Shown: positions 34,618 to 43,837, counted from the first letter of the stretch. The stretch: DNA of 64,000 nt from Pollutiaquabacter aromativorans (GCA_049177215.1 CP185379.1:992001-1056000), one strand, 5' to 3'. The notes: generated by a model not told the origin, from the sequence alone. Made by a program: numbers and translations.

Positions 34618-35712
34618 TCAATTGACGGAAACACCGATCAGATGTCCGATGCCATAGGTAACCGCAGCCGCGGCCAGTCCGAAGATCACCTGACGCATTC
34701 CGGAATACCACACGGATCGGCCGGTGAATAGGGTGATGGCTGCCCCGATGAGAAAAAGGCCGGCTGCACTGAAGGCGACACTCAGCAGGACCGAACGCGT
34801 ACCGGTGAAAAAGAAAAAGGGTAACACCGGAATGATGGCGCCGATGGCAAAGAGCAGGAAGGAACTGAGGGCAGCTTCCATCGCCGAACCTTTCAGTTCC
34901 TCCGCGTTGATCCCCAATTCTTCCTTGACCAGCACCTCGTGCGCGTGCGCCGTATCCTGCATCGTTCTTTCCGCCATGGCGCGGGCCTGTTCGTCCGGGA
35001 TTCCTTTGGCCATATAGATCAAGGCCAGTTCTTTCTTTTCGCCTTCCGGGTTAGCCTGGATCTCTTCCATTTCCAACGCCATCTGTTGTTCGTAGAGTTC
35101 CTGCGAACTCTTCACGGAGATCCATTCGCCCAATGACATCGACAACGCGCCTGCCAATAGTCCGGCAAGTCCGGTAACCAGGACTGTATGCTCGTTCGCG
35201 CTGGCACCGGCTATGCCCATGACCAGGCTGAAGTTGGAAACAAGACCATCGTTGCCACCGAGTACGGCTGCCCGTATCGCGTTTCCTCCGACCGTCCGGT
35301 GACGCTTCTCAAACCGTGTCAGTTGCGTGCCGCTGACCCGTTCCTCTTTTTCAAGGATGGAGCGCAGGATGCGTACGTGATTGGCTTCGTTGCCGGTGAC
35401 CGGTTCATTCAATTGTTGCTTGGTACGAACGACCGCGTTCGAGATGCTTTTCTCCGTGTCCATCAAGGCGCCCAGTACCGTGTCGTAACCGAAGATCCGA
35501 CCGATGCGGTCCAGTACTTTCGCTCGCCACGAAGGGCGGGGCAGTGCGGTCGCGGGCATACCCGCTTTCTGCGCGAATGCGGCGGCGTGTCCCTGTTCGA
35601 TCTCACTCATCTGGCGGAAGATGCGTGAAATGACGGGGTCTTTCTCGTGATCAGCCAGACGTCCGTACAGGAACGCGGCATCGATCTCGGTCTGAATGGA
35701 AGATTCGGCCAT
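34618..35712 (-). CDS. Rubrerythrin-like/VIT1 fusion, MbfA-type iron transporter
   Basis: 364 residues. The N-terminal about 135 residues are a ferritin-like four-helix domain (YGRLADHEKD, EIEQGHAAAFAQKAG, ANHVRILRSILEKEE) with the Glu and His pattern of a di-iron site. The rest is a VIT1/CCC1 membrane domain (GGNDGLVSNFSLVMGIAGA, LAGALSMSLGEWISVKSSQE) with five predicted transmembrane helices and an acidic cytoplasmic loop. Known fusions of this type (MbfA) export iron and protect from iron and peroxide stress. Regulation by the Fur protein encoded at 55399 is possible but not shown by a visible site. Confidence 0.88.
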   Translation of the reverse strand: MAESSIQTEIDAAFLYGRLADHEKDPVISRIFRQMSEIEQGHAAAFAQKAGMPATALPRPSWRAKVLDRIGRIFGYDTVLGALMDTEKSISNAVVRTKQQLNEPVTGNEANHVRILRSILEKEERVSGTQLTRFEKRHRTVGGNAIRAAVLGGNDGLVSNFSLVMGIAGASANEHTVLVTGLAGLLAGALSMSLGEWISVKSSQELYEQQMALEMEEIQANPEGEKKELALIYMAKGIPDEQARAMAERTMQDTAHAHEVLVKEELGINAEELKGSAMEAALSSFLLFAIGAIIPVLPFFFFTGTRSVLLSVAFSAAGLFLIGAAITLFTGRSVWYSGMRQVIFGLAAAAVTYGIGHLIGVSVN

Positions 35713-35774
35713 TGGAATGGTTCGTACTCAGGCAACCGGGCCTGGAAACGAAGTTAAGCAATCAACCGGTATGC

Positions 35775-36251
35775 TTAGGCAAGGGAGTTCAACTGCTCGA
35801 TCTTTCCTTGCAGTACCCGGAACGTCTCGTTGTCCGAATAGCAATTGCGCAGTTGAATGAGGTATTCTTGTGCCTGTTTCAGGAAAAAACTACGGACACG
35901 GTTGAACTCGTCGGTATTGGTTTCTCCGCTGTCGATGGCCATCTGTCGCAAGTCATCACCGATCTCGCACAGGAAGATCCGGCAACTCAGGTCCAGCAGG
36001 GTGTAAAAGAAAAGCACTTCTTCCAAGTCATACGAGATGACTTCGCCGATCTCATATTGCCAGGTATGTACCTCGAAGTCCTCCAGCCGTGTATCCTCGA
36101 ACATCTCCAGTCGCATCGCTTCGCGGATGAGGTCGTAATTCGGATGCAGGAGAATGAACTTGCCTGCGGCGATCGTGATGTTCACGAGCTGCTTGAATTC
36201 CCGGGTTACGGGAATATTCAAACGGTTGCCGTACAGGACGAAGGGTTGCAT
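35775..36251 (-). CDS. Hypothetical protein
   Basis: 158 residues from MQPFVLYGNRLNIPVTREF. I do not recognise a family. It appears soluble and acidic, mostly helical, with short motifs LHPNYDLIREAMRLEMFEDT and DEFNRVRSFFLKQAQEYLIQL. The frame extends nine codons upstream, but a perfect -7 box (TATTTTTG, 36272-36265) lies inside that extension, so the ATG at 36251 is the likely start. It lies between the iron exporter gene and miaE, divergent from the latter; whether it works with either is unknown. Confidence 0.75.
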   Translation of the reverse strand: MQPFVLYGNRLNIPVTREFKQLVNITIAAGKFILLHPNYDLIREAMRLEMFEDTRLEDFEVHTWQYEIGEVISYDLEEVLFFYTLLDLSCRIFLCEIGDDLRQMAIDSGETNTDEFNRVRSFFLKQAQEYLIQLRNCYSDNETFRVLQGKIEQLNSLA

Positions 36252-36264
36252 GATGCTCTTATTA

Positions 36265-36272
36265 CAAAAATA
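36265..36272 (-). promoter_or_regulatory. -7 promoter box of the 158-residue hypothetical gene
   Basis: On the minus strand TATTTTTG matches TAnnTTTG. It ends 13 bases before the ATG at 36251 and decides that start over the upstream ATG. Confidence 0.6.
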
Positions 36273-36376
36273 CGGCACATTTGGTTACTATCATCCTTTT
36301 CGGAAGACCTCCTTCTCCGAACATTTTCTTACAGCAGTTGCTTACTTTTACTCCCTGATTTTTCACCTGAATTCGC

Positions 36377-36958
36377 ATGCTTGGACTGAAACTTCCGACG
36401 GATCCGCGCTGGGTCAATATCGTGGAAACCAATATCAGTGAAATTCTTACTGACCACGCGTATTGTGAGCAAAAAGCGGCTACCAATGCCATCAATATGG
36501 TCATCCAGTTTCCGGAATATCCCGACCTGGTGGATGCCATGCTCGCGCTTGCACAAGAAGAGCTGCAGCATTTCCGGCAAGTCCACGACAAGATCCTGGC
36601 GCGTGGTTTTTCGCTGGGGCGGGAACGGAAAGACGATTATGTGTGGGAGCTCAACCAGTTCATTCGAAAAGGACGGGAGCGTCACATCGTTTTGGTCGAC
36701 CGTCTGCTCTTCGCCGCAATGGTCGAAGCCAGAAGCTGTGAACGATTCCGAATCCTGTCGGAGCATATTGCTGACCCGGATCTCCGAGCGTTTTATCGGG
36801 ATCTCATGATCTCCGAAGCCAACCACTATACCTTGTTCATCGGATTCGCCCGGCAGTATGGACAAGGGGAAGATGTGGATAAGCGCTGGCAGGATTTTCT
36901 GGACTACGAAGCGCAATTGATCGCCAAATACGGGAAGAAGGAAACAATGCACGGCTGA
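36377..36958 (+). CDS. miaE: tRNA hydroxylase, MiaE family
   Basis: 193 residues. It is a ferritin-like di-iron enzyme with four helices carrying DHAYCEQKAA, AQEELQHFRQVH, MVEARSCERFRIL and ISEANHYTLFIGF, giving the expected Glu/His ligands. MiaE hydroxylates the isopentenyl group of ms2i6A at position 37 of certain tRNAs, using oxygen. A box TACTTTTA at 36343-36350 resembles a -7 element. The convergent thioesterase gene ends 13 bases beyond its stop. Confidence 0.9.
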   Translation: MLGLKLPTDPRWVNIVETNISEILTDHAYCEQKAATNAINMVIQFPEYPDLVDAMLALAQEELQHFRQVHDKILARGFSLGRERKDDYVWELNQFIRKGRERHIVLVDRLLFAAMVEARSCERFRILSEHIADPDLRAFYRDLMISEANHYTLFIGFARQYGQGEDVDKRWQDFLDYEAQLIAKYGKKETMHG

Positions 36959-36971
36959 TCAGCGTGTCGAA

Positions 36972-37406
36972 TCACTGCTGCAGTACGTTCGCTCCTTCGT
37001 ACTTGATAATGGCCTCCCGCCACGAAGCCGATACTTCAATGGATCGATGTGCCCGGTAGTCGAACGCTACCATGACCGTACAGGCATCCGCTTTCAGGAT
37101 TTCTTTCCCGTCTTTGAATACGACTAATTGATACTCGAGATCGAAACTTTTCTTGCCCAGCCTTGAACAGCGTGTGTACACGAAGAGCTCTTCCTTGAAC
37201 AGGATCGGCTGGATGTAATCCACTTCAGCCCGCGCCAGGATGATGCCTTCCTTGGACCAGTCGTAACCCCATTCTACCACCTCGTCGAAGTACTTGACAC
37301 GAGCCATCTCAATATAGGTCAGGAATCGAGCATTGTTCACATGTCCGAAAGCATCCACATCCGCGAACCGGATCTCGATGGGGGTTTTGTGTTTGAAAAT
37401 TGACAT
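36972..37406 (-). CDS. Acyl-CoA thioesterase (4HBT hotdog fold)
   Basis: 144 residues with the hotdog signature RFADVDAFGHVNNARFLTYIEMAR, including the catalytic Asp of the YbgC/FadM-like group, and CSRLGKKSFDLEYQLV. It hydrolyses acyl-CoA or acyl-ACP thioesters in the cytosol; chain preference cannot be told. The upstream gap toward capD contains heptamer array B. Confidence 0.88.
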   Translation of the reverse strand: MSIFKHKTPIEIRFADVDAFGHVNNARFLTYIEMARVKYFDEVVEWGYDWSKEGIILARAEVDYIQPILFKEELFVYTRCSRLGKKSFDLEYQLVVFKDGKEILKADACTVMVAFDYRAHRSIEVSASWREAIIKYEGANVLQQ

Positions 37407-37501
37407 AGGGGGACGGGTTTACTTCCTTCGATAAAGCTCCTGCGGGCAGGTGGGCAGGTTTCGAGTTTCGATTTTCGAGTTTCCGGTTGATCGTTGTAAA
37501 T

Positions 37502-37547
37502 CACCAATCACCAATCACCAATCACCAATCACGAATCTCCAATCTCC
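37502..37547. repeat. Degenerate tandem heptamer array B
   Basis: CACCAAT is repeated four times, followed by CACGAAT, CTCCAAT and CTCCC, directly beyond the capD stop. A looser run of 7- to 8-base units built on GTTTCGA/GTTTTCGA/GTTTCCG precedes it from about 37458. Confidence 0.85.
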
Positions 37548-39443
37548 CTACCCATCAAACTTTCCCGTAACCACATCCAGTTTTTCAAACTCCGAATTGG
37601 CGGAGACATATTCCGGCACCATTTGTTTCATCTTTCGGACAATGGCATCGTTGCGTTGGGTGGAGAAGAGCGATACGAGTTCTTCAATATCGGATTGAAT
37701 GACCTTGAAATCGTAAGGTCTCACTTTTGCAACCAGGATCTTCTCGTGGTGAGTCGGAAGCGAAGTTTCTTTATCGGCGAGTAGTTCTTCCTGCAATTTT
37801 TCTCCCGGACGAAGTCCCGTGATCTCGATCCGGATGTCCTTGTCCAGCGTCAATCCTGCCAGCCGGATCATTTTTTTAGCTAGGTCATAGATGCGGACGC
37901 TCGTTCCCATGTCGAACAGGTAGATCTCTCCGCCTTTCCCCATGGACGCCGCTTCCAGAACCAGCTGGCAGGCTTCCGGAATCGTCATGAAGTAGCGTGT
38001 GATGTCCGGATGGGTAACCGTTACCGGTCCGCCGGATTCGATCTGTTTACGGAAGCGTGGAATTACGGAGCCGTTGGAATCGAGTACGTTTCCAAAGCGG
38101 GTCGTGATGAATCGGGTCGCAGAGACCGTACCCAACGACTGACAATAGATCTCCGCGATGCGTTTGGTCGCACCCATGATGTTCGTCGGGTTGACCGCTT
38201 TATCGGTTGAGATCAGGACGAATTTTTCTACACCGAACTCGTGAGCAAGGTCGGTTGTGACGCGTGTGCCATGTACGTTGGTCAGGATGGCTTCCGAAGG
38301 GTTGTGCTCCATGACCGGTACGTGCTTGTACGCTGCTGCATGGAACACCACCTGCGGATGAAAGGCTTCGAAGACGCGACGCATCCGGTCGACTTGTCGG
38401 ACATCGGCGATCACGGTTTCAAACTGCCGGAACTTGTAGCGTTCCTGCAATTCCAGTTCCAGATCGTATAAGGCGGACTCTGCCTGGTCGAGTACGATTA
38501 CCTTTTTCGGATGGAACGGTAACAATTGTCGAACGACTTCGCTGCCGATCGACCCTGCGCCCCCGGTCACCAGAATGACGCGACCTTCGAGTTGACGGCG
38601 GATCTCCTCGGTGTCGAGTCGAATGGGTGGGCGCTCGAGCAGGTCTTCGATCCGGATGTTCCGGATCTGGTTGAAGCTGAGCTGGCCGTTGATCCAGGTA
38701 GTGACCGGCGGAACATTGAGTACGTTGACGCCGAAGGCAAGGCACTTTTCCACGAGCGCCTGCTTGGCTGGAGCCGGTACGTTCTGGATGCTCAGGATCA
38801 GGTGATCGATGACATTCGCGTGCAGCAATTCTTCCAACTCCGTGTCGGCGCGGTAGATCCGAATACCTTCCAGCGTCTTGCCCGCCTTAGCCGGATTATC
38901 ATCCACAAAGGCGATGACCTTGTATCGGCTTCCTGCGTCGCGGTCGAGGGTGCGCTTGGTGATCACGCCCGATTCACCGGCACCGTAGATGATCACTTTC
39001 TTTCGTTCGCCGGAAGGGTTGCGTACTTCCATGTAAACGGTTTTCACCAGTATCCTGAATGCGGTCATCGAGAAGACGGTTGCGAAGTACTCGATGATGA
39101 CGATGGAATAGGGGACGAGGTAAAAGCCGATGCTGTGATACGACAGGATGTTCGCCACTGCCAGTGTGACGGAACCGGCCGTAATGGTGTAGAAGATCCT
39201 TTGCGCGTCCTTGTTGCTCGTATACCGGATGATGCCCTGGTAGACGCGCGATATCAGAAAGCTGATGATCCGAACGCCCAGCACGGTCGGCACGGCATAT
39301 TTCCATAGGGCGATCTCGTTCTCGGGAACGCGAAAGTTGAAGCGCACCTGATACGCCAGCATCAGGGATAAAAAACAGATCGAGGTATCGATCAGGAAAA
39401 TGATCCAGCGCGGGGTATTGCGGGTGGAAAGGCGAAACCTCAT
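37548..39443 (-). CDS. Membrane-bound nucleotide-sugar dehydratase, CapD/WbpM family
   Basis: 631 residues. About four N-terminal transmembrane helices (to about 125) are followed by a first Rossmann-like domain (VIIYGAGESGVITKRTL, about 150-270) and the catalytic SDR domain (VILVTGGAGSIGSEVVRQL, about 290-600) with VFHAAAYKHVPVMEHNP and STDKAVNPTNIMGATKR. Family members are UDP-GlcNAc or related 4,6-dehydratases acting early in capsule, O-antigen or glycan synthesis. The tail LHPT-like region and length are typical. It is divergent from the GT4 glycosyltransferase gene, forming a small surface glycan locus. Confidence 0.9.
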   Translation of the reverse strand: MRFRLSTRNTPRWIIFLIDTSICFLSLMLAYQVRFNFRVPENEIALWKYAVPTVLGVRIISFLISRVYQGIIRYTSNKDAQRIFYTITAGSVTLAVANILSYHSIGFYLVPYSIVIIEYFATVFSMTAFRILVKTVYMEVRNPSGERKKVIIYGAGESGVITKRTLDRDAGSRYKVIAFVDDNPAKAGKTLEGIRIYRADTELEELLHANVIDHLILSIQNVPAPAKQALVEKCLAFGVNVLNVPPVTTWINGQLSFNQIRNIRIEDLLERPPIRLDTEEIRRQLEGRVILVTGGAGSIGSEVVRQLLPFHPKKVIVLDQAESALYDLELELQERYKFRQFETVIADVRQVDRMRRVFEAFHPQVVFHAAAYKHVPVMEHNPSEAILTNVHGTRVTTDLAHEFGVEKFVLISTDKAVNPTNIMGATKRIAEIYCQSLGTVSATRFITTRFGNVLDSNGSVIPRFRKQIESGGPVTVTHPDITRYFMTIPEACQLVLEAASMGKGGEIYLFDMGTSVRIYDLAKKMIRLAGLTLDKDIRIEITGLRPGEKLQEELLADKETSLPTHHEKILVAKVRPYDFKVIQSDIEELVSLFSTQRNDAIVRKMKQMVPEYVSANSEFEKLDVVTGKFDG

Positions 39444-39536
39444 GGCTGGATGTGGACTAGCTGCCGACTAACCGACGATTTACCAAATTAACCCTCAAAT
39501 ATACTCTAATTTCTGCGTTTTATCTGTTCCTCCGGC

Positions 39537-39544
39537 TATCTTTG
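39537..39544 (+). promoter_or_regulatory. -7 promoter box of the glycosyltransferase gene
   Basis: TATCTTTG matches TAnnTTTG exactly and ends 15 bases before the GTG at 39560. An in-frame TTG lies within the box itself and is therefore unlikely to be the start. Confidence 0.65.
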
Positions 39545-39559
39545 TCGTTTGCATCCTGC

Positions 39560-40639
39560 GTGAAACGAGTACTCTTTCTGGTCCCCTATCCGCAAGGTGA
39601 AGCCGCCAGCCAGCGATTTCGCTTTGAGCAATACCTTCCGGCTTTGCAGGAAACGGGATGGGATGTGCATTTATCTCCCTTTCTGGACTTGCGTGCGTGG
39701 AAGGTCTTGTATCAACCCGGGCACCTCGATCGAAAAGCGTTCGCGATCCTGCGCGGCTATCTCCGCAGGCTGGGCGATCTGCTGAAACTCGGTCGCTACG
39801 ATGCCGTGTTCATCCACCGTGAAGCGAGCCCGTTCGGCCCGCCCTGGTTGGAGTGGATTATCACCCGACTTTTTAAGAAGTACACGGTGTATGATTTCGA
39901 TGACGCGATCTGGATTCCCAACGCTTCGGAAAGCAACAGCGTCATCACCCGTTGGCTCCGCTCATTCGGTAAAACGGGAAAGATCTGCGGCTGGTCTTCC
40001 GTCGTATCGGTGGGTAATGCCTACCTGGGCGACTATGCCCGAAAGTTCAATTCCCGGGTGGTCATTAATCCGACTACGATCGATACCGATGAACATCACA
40101 ACGAAATTGTCGACCATGATAATCATACGTTCGTAATCGGTTGGACAGGTTCGCATTCGACCGTCCAATACCTGGACGAATTAGTACCGGTGTTTGAAGA
40201 ACTTGAAAAGCGTTACGATTTCGAGTTGCACGTGATCTGTGATACGCCACCCAGATTCAAGCTGAAAAGTCTGCGGTATATCAAGTGGAGCAAGCAAGCG
40301 GAGATCGACGACCTGATGAATTTCAACGTCGGACTCATGCCGCTCCCCGACACCGAATGGGCGAGGGGTAAGTGTGGTTTCAAGGCATTGCAATACATGG
40401 CGCTGGGGGTTCCGCCTGTGGTATCCAATGTCGGAGTGAATGCCGAGATCGTCGATCACGATGTGAACGGTTGTGTATGTCGAAATCTGGACGAATGGAA
40501 ATCCAGCCTGGAGCGCTTATTGGGCGATCCGGTCTTTTTGCGTCGACTCAGCCAAAAGACCCGGGACAAAGTTGTGTCGCGGTATTCCGTACAGTCCAAC
40601 CGTGACAACTTCCTCCGTCTTTTCCTTAAGGACCGTTGA
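39560..40639 (+). CDS. GT4 family glycosyltransferase
   Basis: 359 residues from GTG (read VKRVLFLVPYPQGEAASQRF). The C-terminal Rossmann domain contains FVIGWTGSHSTVQYLDEL and the donor-binding region WARGKCGFKALQYMALGVPPVV, as in GT4 retaining transferases. It lacks membrane segments and would act at the cytoplasmic face on lipid-linked or secreted glycans. The divergent neighbour is the CapD-type dehydratase, consistent with a joint role in surface polysaccharide. Donor and acceptor are unknown. Confidence 0.87.
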   Translation: MKRVLFLVPYPQGEAASQRFRFEQYLPALQETGWDVHLSPFLDLRAWKVLYQPGHLDRKAFAILRGYLRRLGDLLKLGRYDAVFIHREASPFGPPWLEWIITRLFKKYTVYDFDDAIWIPNASESNSVITRWLRSFGKTGKICGWSSVVSVGNAYLGDYARKFNSRVVINPTTIDTDEHHNEIVDHDNHTFVIGWTGSHSTVQYLDELVPVFEELEKRYDFELHVICDTPPRFKLKSLRYIKWSKQAEIDDLMNFNVGLMPLPDTEWARGKCGFKALQYMALGVPPVVSNVGVNAEIVDHDVNGCVCRNLDEWKSSLERLLGDPVFLRRLSQKTRDKVVSRYSVQSNRDNFLRLFLKDR

Positions 40640-40645
40640 AATTCG

Positions 40646-40653
40646 TAGTTTTG
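40646..40653 (+). promoter_or_regulatory. -7 promoter box of gcvT
   Basis: TAGTTTTG matches TAnnTTTG. It lies 6 bases beyond the glycosyltransferase stop and predicts a leader of about 60 bases before the gcvT ATG. Confidence 0.6.
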
Positions 40654-40720
40654 CCCCCGTCTAGCCGTTTAGGGGATTACTTCATTGTCTCAAACCGGCT
40701 TTAGAAAAGCTGAACAACCC

Positions 40721-41821
40721 ATGGAAATCACCACCGATCTCAAACACATTGCACTCAACGACCTGCACGTTCGTCTTGGCGCTAAAATGGTTCCGTTCGC
40801 CGGCTACCTGATGCCGGTCTCCTACGAAGGGATCAATGCCGAGCACGAAACAGTGCGCAATCGGGTCGGCGTGTTCGATGTCAGCCACATGGGTGAATTC
40901 ATTCTGAAGGGACCCCATGCGCTTGATCTGATCCAAAAAGTCACCAGCAATGATGCCGCCAAGTTGTTCGACGGGAAAGTGCAATACAGTTGCCTCCCGA
41001 ATGATCGGGGTGGAATTGTCGACGACTTACTCGTGTATCGCATCGATGAGCAGACGTATATGCTTGTCGTAAATGCTTCGAACATCGAAAAGGATTGGAA
41101 CTGGATCCGGAAGCAGGACGAATGGAATGTGGAGATGCACAACATCTCCGACAAGACCTCGCTTCTTGCGGTTCAGGGTCCGCTGGCTGCGGATGTGTTG
41201 CAGCCATTGACCAACATGGACCTCCGGAACATGGAGTACTATTCTTTTGCGAAGGGTGTGTTTGCCGGTGTAGAGAACGTACTGGTCAGCGCGACGGGAT
41301 ATACCGGAGCCGGTGGTTTCGAAGTGTATTTCGAGAATGGATCCGCCGGGAAGATCTGGGATGCGATTTTTGAGGCAGGGAAAGCACAGGGCATTCGTCC
41401 GATCGGTTTGGGTGCTCGCGACACCTTGCGGCTGGAGATGGGTTTCTGTCTTTACGGCAATGACATTGATGATACCACTTCCCCCATCGAAGCGGGACTC
41501 GGCTGGATCACGAAGTTTACCAAGCCATTCATCAACAGCGATGCACTCAAGCGTCAGAAGGAAGAAGGGGTAAGCAGAAAGTTGGTCGGTTTCGAAATGA
41601 TCGATCGCGGTATTCCGCGGCACGATTATGAAGTCCGGGATGCAGCCGGCAATGCGATTGGTAAAGTGACGAGCGGCACCCAATCTCCAACCTTGAACAA
41701 GGCCATCGGGTTGGCGTACGTCCCGCCGGCGTTTGCCAGGGAAGGCTCGGAGATTTTCATCCAGGTGCGCGATAAAGCCTTGCGTGCCAAGATTGTCAAG
41801 ATCCCGTTCTACAAGAAATAA
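40721..41821 (+). CDS. gcvT: Aminomethyltransferase, glycine cleavage T protein
   Basis: 366 residues from MEITTDLKHIALNDLH, the usual length. Family motifs include LHVRLGAKMVPFAGYLMPV, VGVFDVSHMGEF, VSATGYTGAGGFEVYF, RDTLRLEMGFCLYGND and the C-terminal barrel domain with KVTSGTQSPTLNKAIGLAYV. It transfers the aminomethyl carbon from the lipoyl H protein to tetrahydrofolate. gcvH and gcvP are not in the window. A 12-codon in-frame extension upstream is unlikely since it falls in the leader after the promoter. Confidence 0.95.
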   Translation: MEITTDLKHIALNDLHVRLGAKMVPFAGYLMPVSYEGINAEHETVRNRVGVFDVSHMGEFILKGPHALDLIQKVTSNDAAKLFDGKVQYSCLPNDRGGIVDDLLVYRIDEQTYMLVVNASNIEKDWNWIRKQDEWNVEMHNISDKTSLLAVQGPLAADVLQPLTNMDLRNMEYYSFAKGVFAGVENVLVSATGYTGAGGFEVYFENGSAGKIWDAIFEAGKAQGIRPIGLGARDTLRLEMGFCLYGNDIDDTTSPIEAGLGWITKFTKPFINSDALKRQKEEGVSRKLVGFEMIDRGIPRHDYEVRDAAGNAIGKVTSGTQSPTLNKAIGLAYVPPAFAREGSEIFIQVRDKALRAKIVKIPFYKK

Positions 41822-41841
41822 GGGAAATTTTCCTGTTTTTG

Positions 41842-41861
41842 CCTTCCGGGTACCCGGAAGG
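41842..41861. terminator. Perfect 20-base palindrome after gcvT
   Basis: CCTTCCGGGTACCCGGAAGG is fully self-complementary and lies 20 bases after the gcvT stop. It could be a terminator hairpin, though the T-run is poor (TCTTCATT), or a protein-binding palindrome upstream of comB. Confidence 0.45.
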
Positions 41862-41913
41862 TCTTCATTCCGGAATTCCTTTATCTTCGTTTTTTAAACC
41901 AGATTAGTTGCTG

Positions 41914-42663
41914 ATGAGTGATCAACCGCTCCTGAAAGTCGACGCCTGCTTTTCTCCCTTTCTTTATCCTGTCTATGCGGATGATTCCAGTATAGTCGTG
42001 ATCATCGATATTTTCCGGGCCACCTCAGCCATGTGTACGGCATTCGAATATGGTGCGGAAAAGATCATTCCCGTTGCTACCGTCGATGAAGCGCGGGCCT
42101 ATAAGGCGAAGGGTTATCTCACCGGTGCGGAACGGGACGCGATCCAGATAGAGGGATTCGACTTTGGGAATTCCCCTTACCATTATATGGATGAGCGTAT
42201 CAAAGGTCAAACCCTGGTCCTGACCACCACCAACGGTACGCAGGCGATCGAAGCCGCCCGTAACGCTTATCGTGTGGTGATCGGCTCATTTCTCAATATC
42301 GACGCCCTTTGTGAATGGCTGGTGGCCGAGAAACGGAGTGTACTCTTGTTGTGTTCCGGTTGGAAGAACAAGTTCAATCTGGAAGATGCGATTTTCGCCG
42401 GAGCGGTAACGGAAAAACTCTCAGCCATGTCCGACCAGTTCAAACTGGGTGACGGTTGCCTTGCGTTGAAATACCTCTATCAGTTGGCCCATCAGGATCC
42501 CTACAAGTTCCTGAATTACTCCAGCCACAAGGAACGACTCGCGCGTCTCAACCTGAAGAAGGATATCAAGTATTGCCTGACACCCAATCAGACACGGGTG
42601 ATTCCGGTGATGAAGGATGGCGCACTGGTTCGCATGGAGGTGCTGGCTGGATCTTTAGATTAG
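41914..42663 (+). CDS. comB: 2-phosphosulfolactate phosphatase family protein
   Basis: 249 residues from MSDQPLLKVDACFSPF. ComB signatures include VVIIDIFRATSAMCTAFEYGA, LTGAERD, FDFGNSPYHY, LVLTTTNGTQAIEAA and LLLCSGWKNKFNLEDAIFAG. The family founder removes phosphate from 2-phosphosulfolactate on the way to coenzyme M or sulfolactate, with Mg2+. In Bacteroidota a role in sulfonate metabolism (sulfonolipid precursors or sulfolactate) is plausible but not shown here. A -7-like box TATCTTCG lies at 41882-41889. Confidence 0.88.
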   Translation: MSDQPLLKVDACFSPFLYPVYADDSSIVVIIDIFRATSAMCTAFEYGAEKIIPVATVDEARAYKAKGYLTGAERDAIQIEGFDFGNSPYHYMDERIKGQTLVLTTTNGTQAIEAARNAYRVVIGSFLNIDALCEWLVAEKRSVLLLCSGWKNKFNLEDAIFAGAVTEKLSAMSDQFKLGDGCLALKYLYQLAHQDPYKFLNYSSHKERLARLNLKKDIKYCLTPNQTRVIPVMKDGALVRMEVLAGSLD

Positions 42664-42759
42664 ACTTGATCGGTTTCGACCGTTTTCATCTCAGCAAATT
42701 CATAATAGTTCCCGCATTTATTGGACGACGGATAGTGGTCCGAGCGGTATTCTTGTACG

Positions 42760-43698
42760 ATGAAACGATTCGTACTCGTATTGATCGCCTGCTTGCTCTG
42801 GGTACAGGAACTGGATGCATGGGGCTTCTGGGCGCACCGGCGCATCAACGAAATGGCCTGTTATCTCTTGCCCGAAGCCATGTTCGGATTTTACAAGGCT
42901 AACATCGGTTACATCACCGAACACGCGACCGATCCGGACCTGCGCCGCTATCGTGACCCCGCGGAAGCTCCCAGGCATTTCATCGACCTCGACCGGTATG
43001 GGGAACATCCGATCGACAGCTTGCCGCATCGAAGAAAGGATGCTGCTGCCAAATACTCGGAAGACACGCTGATGGCCCACGGTACGGTGCCTTACACCAT
43101 TGCGGAGTTTTATCACAAGCTGATCTATGCGTTCCGGGACCGTGATCGCGGACGTATCCTGCATTACTCCGCCATGCTGGGACATTATATTGGTGACGCG
43201 CACGTCCCCTTGCATTGCACACGCAACTACAATGGCCAGCTCACCGGTCAGCACGGCATTCATGGGTTCTGGGAATCCCGCTTGCCGGAGATGTTTGGAA
43301 ACGGTTATGACTACCTGCTCGGACCGGTTGGCGCGCTATCGGATCCCGAAGAGACGGCATGGAAAATCGTGGCGGAGAGCTATGCCGCGCTGGATTCCGT
43401 ACTGGTGTTCGAGCGTTCCCTTGCAGGCAGCTACCCGGAAGATAAAAAGTATGCGTATGAAAGTCGTGGGACCCAGGTGGTGCGGGTTTACGCGGCCGGC
43501 TATTCGGAAAAGTACCATCTCATGCTCGACGGTCAAGTGGAACGACGCATGCAACAAGCGATCCGTCGCGTCGCGGCATTCTGGTATACAGCCTGGCTCG
43601 AAGCCGGTCAACCCGATCTGCCAATCGACGGAACAGAACTTCCGGCATTGCCGGAGGAAAAAACGGCAGAGGTGATTCCGGTGCGGGGGTGTGAGTAG
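42760..43698 (+). CDS. Secreted zinc-dependent phospholipase C / S1-P1 nuclease-like protein
   Basis: 312 residues. A signal peptide (1-19) ends just before Trp in DAWGFWAHRRINEMA; in this superfamily the N-terminal Trp of the mature protein binds zinc. Further metal ligands are in ITEHATDPDLRR, APRHFIDLD and the strong block HYIGDAHVPLHCTRNYNGQ ... HGIHGFWESRLPE. The fold is shared by zinc phospholipase C and single-strand S1/P1 nucleases, so the substrate cannot be decided. Location is periplasmic or extracellular; no T9SS tail is seen. It converges on the first island gene across heptamer array C. Confidence 0.85.
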   Translation: MKRFVLVLIACLLWVQELDAWGFWAHRRINEMACYLLPEAMFGFYKANIGYITEHATDPDLRRYRDPAEAPRHFIDLDRYGEHPIDSLPHRRKDAAAKYSEDTLMAHGTVPYTIAEFYHKLIYAFRDRDRGRILHYSAMLGHYIGDAHVPLHCTRNYNGQLTGQHGIHGFWESRLPEMFGNGYDYLLGPVGALSDPEETAWKIVAESYAALDSVLVFERSLAGSYPEDKKYAYESRGTQVVRVYAAGYSEKYHLMLDGQVERRMQQAIRRVAAFWYTAWLEAGQPDLPIDGTELPALPEEKTAEVIPVRGCE

Positions 43699-43705
43699 GG
43701 AGAAG

Positions 43706-43837
43706 GTAATTGGTAACTGGTAATTGGTAATTAGAGATTGGATATAGGATATTGGTGATTCGTTATTAGTTATTCGTGATTGGTGATTTGTAAGTGGCAA
43801 CACGAAACTCGGAACCCGGAATCCGGAACTCCAAAAC
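43706..43837. repeat. Degenerate tandem heptamer array C
   Basis: The region between the convergent phospholipase-like gene and the T9SS cargo gene reads in 7-base units: GGTAATT, GGTAACT, GGTAATT, GGTAATT, AGAGATT, GGATATA, GGATATT, GGTGATT, CGTTATT, AGTTATT, CGTGATT, GGTGATT, then TGTAAGT, GGCAACA, CGAAACT, CGGAACC, CGGAATC, CGGAACT. The part from 43764 onward recurs at 51663 as the edge of a duplication. Confidence 0.85.
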
